Shown here piece by piece: positions 5,774 to 6,204 of a DNA stretch of 6,204 bases. The notes under the pieces are model-generated. The model was not told the origin of the DNA. It saw nothing but the letters and a program-made list of their open reading frames with translations, and ran no database searches. The number at the start of each line of letters is the position of its first letter. The stretch's first letter is position 1. Location of the stretch: contig JARFPV010000473.1 in the NCBI GenBank assembly GCA_029288115.1, positions 1 through 6,204 on the forward strand, written 5' to 3'. The position numbers and the translations under genes are program-made. The stretch is from Akkermansiaceae bacterium. GTDB taxonomy: Bacteria; Verrucomicrobiota; Verrucomicrobiia; Verrucomicrobiales; Akkermansiaceae.

Positions 5774-6204
5774 GTGGACCTAAAGGAAATTCGCAAAATC
5801 GTCGAGCTGATGAACGAACATGAGCTGAGCTACTTCCACCTCGAAGAAGAAGGTGTCAACCTCAAGCTCAAGAAGGGCACAGACATCGTGCAAGTTGCCC
5901 AAGCTGCTATGCCCGCAGCTGCACCGGCACCGGCCGCCCCAGCCGCCCCAGCACCTGCAGGTGGTGAGGCACCAGCTGCTGCCGAACCGGCTGGCAACGA
6001 AATCCCCGCACCAATGGTAGGCACATTCTACGCGTCACCATCCCCGGACTCACCACCATTTGTCAGTGTTGGCGACACCATCAGCGAAGGCCAGACAATC
6101 TGCATCATCGAAGCAATGAAAGTGATGAACGAAATCAAGGCAGAGACCTCTGGCACCGTTTCCGCCATTGTTGCCAAAGACGGCGAGCCCGTTCAGTTCG
6201 GTGA
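5774..6204 (+). CDS. accB: Biotin carboxyl carrier protein of acetyl-CoA carboxylase, 3' end cut
   Basis: AccB carries the biotin that biotin carboxylase (AccC) carboxylates and the AccA/AccD transferase uses to make malonyl-CoA for fatty acid synthesis in the cytosol. The 143 residues seen include the N-terminal helix DLKEIRKIVELMNEHELSYF (2-21), matching the AccB start, and an Ala/Pro-rich flexible linker at about 44-75. The biotinyl domain (76 to end) has IPAPMVGTFYASPSPDSPPF, whose SPSPDS corresponds to the AccB-specific thumb loop, and EAMKVMNEI (113-121) with K116 as the biotinylated lysine. The window stops after VQFG, where the family usually has about ten more residues. The GTG start is chosen because it places the DLKEIRK helix at position 2. 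An in-frame ATG at 5666 would add 36 residues unlike any AccB. accC commonly follows accB and would be expected just beyond the window. Confidence 0.95.
   Translation, partial: MDLKEIRKIVELMNEHELSYFHLEEEGVNLKLKKGTDIVQVAQAAMPAAAPAPAAPAAPAPAGGEAPAAAEPAGNEIPAPMVGTFYASPSPDSPPFVSVGDTISEGQTICIIEAMKVMNEIKAETSGTVSAIVAKDGEPVQFG

Noticed and set aside
5830..6024. 64-residue Ala/Gly-rich minus-strand open frame
   Set aside because: It is the reverse of the Ala/Pro linker of accB and lacks independent support.

Overview
The window looks like a chromosomal fragment of a Gram-negative bacterium, most likely a member of Verrucomicrobiota or a close relative in the PVC group. The evidence is a PEP-CTERM sorting tail (VPEPSS, a hydrophobic stretch, then RRRK) on a secreted DNRLRE-type protein, an exported squalene-cyclase-like repeat protein, a periplasmic adaptor protein, and gene starts without Shine-Dalgarno sequences. 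The lineage is an inference from gene content, because no rRNA or other phylogenetic marker is present. No tRNA, rRNA, CRISPR array, insertion sequence or prophage gene is visible.

The first 71 bases are not biological. They consist of a poly-C run, a probable 10-nt sample index and the Illumina Nextera read-1 transposase adapter. Genomic sequence begins at base 72. A partial TM2-domain membrane protein gene (72-359, minus strand) is cut there, and its apparent last six residues (LSLIHI) are translated adapter.

From 439 to 4537 four genes lie on the plus strand: a spermidine-synthase-like methyltransferase-fold protein (439-1122), an HlyD/RND-type periplasmic adaptor with a long coiled-coil hairpin (1196-2590), an exported alpha/alpha-barrel protein of the prenyltransferase/squalene oxidase repeat class starting at TTG (2620-3750), and the PEP-CTERM DNRLRE protein (3824-4537). 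The adaptor and the repeat protein are 29 bp apart and are probably co-transcribed. Neither flank carries a transporter for the adaptor. The PEP-CTERM gene has its own candidate promoter.

A convergent minus-strand gene (4542-5603) ends 4 bp from the PEP-CTERM gene. It encodes a protein I do not recognise by name, but it shows an ordered set of kinase-fold signatures: a glycine-containing loop, a VxK lysine, a hinge-like EEHIAG, a D-x4-N catalytic loop and IDFD. It is the best candidate here for an undescribed protein family. It is divergent from accB (5774 to the window end), the biotin carboxyl carrier protein of acetyl-CoA carboxylase, which is cut by the window end a few residues short of its expected C-terminus.

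The genes do not form one evident pathway. They look like a mix of housekeeping (accB), envelope/export (adaptor, repeat protein, PEP-CTERM protein, TM2 protein) and uncharacterised enzymes. No intergenic stretch exceeds about 170 bp.
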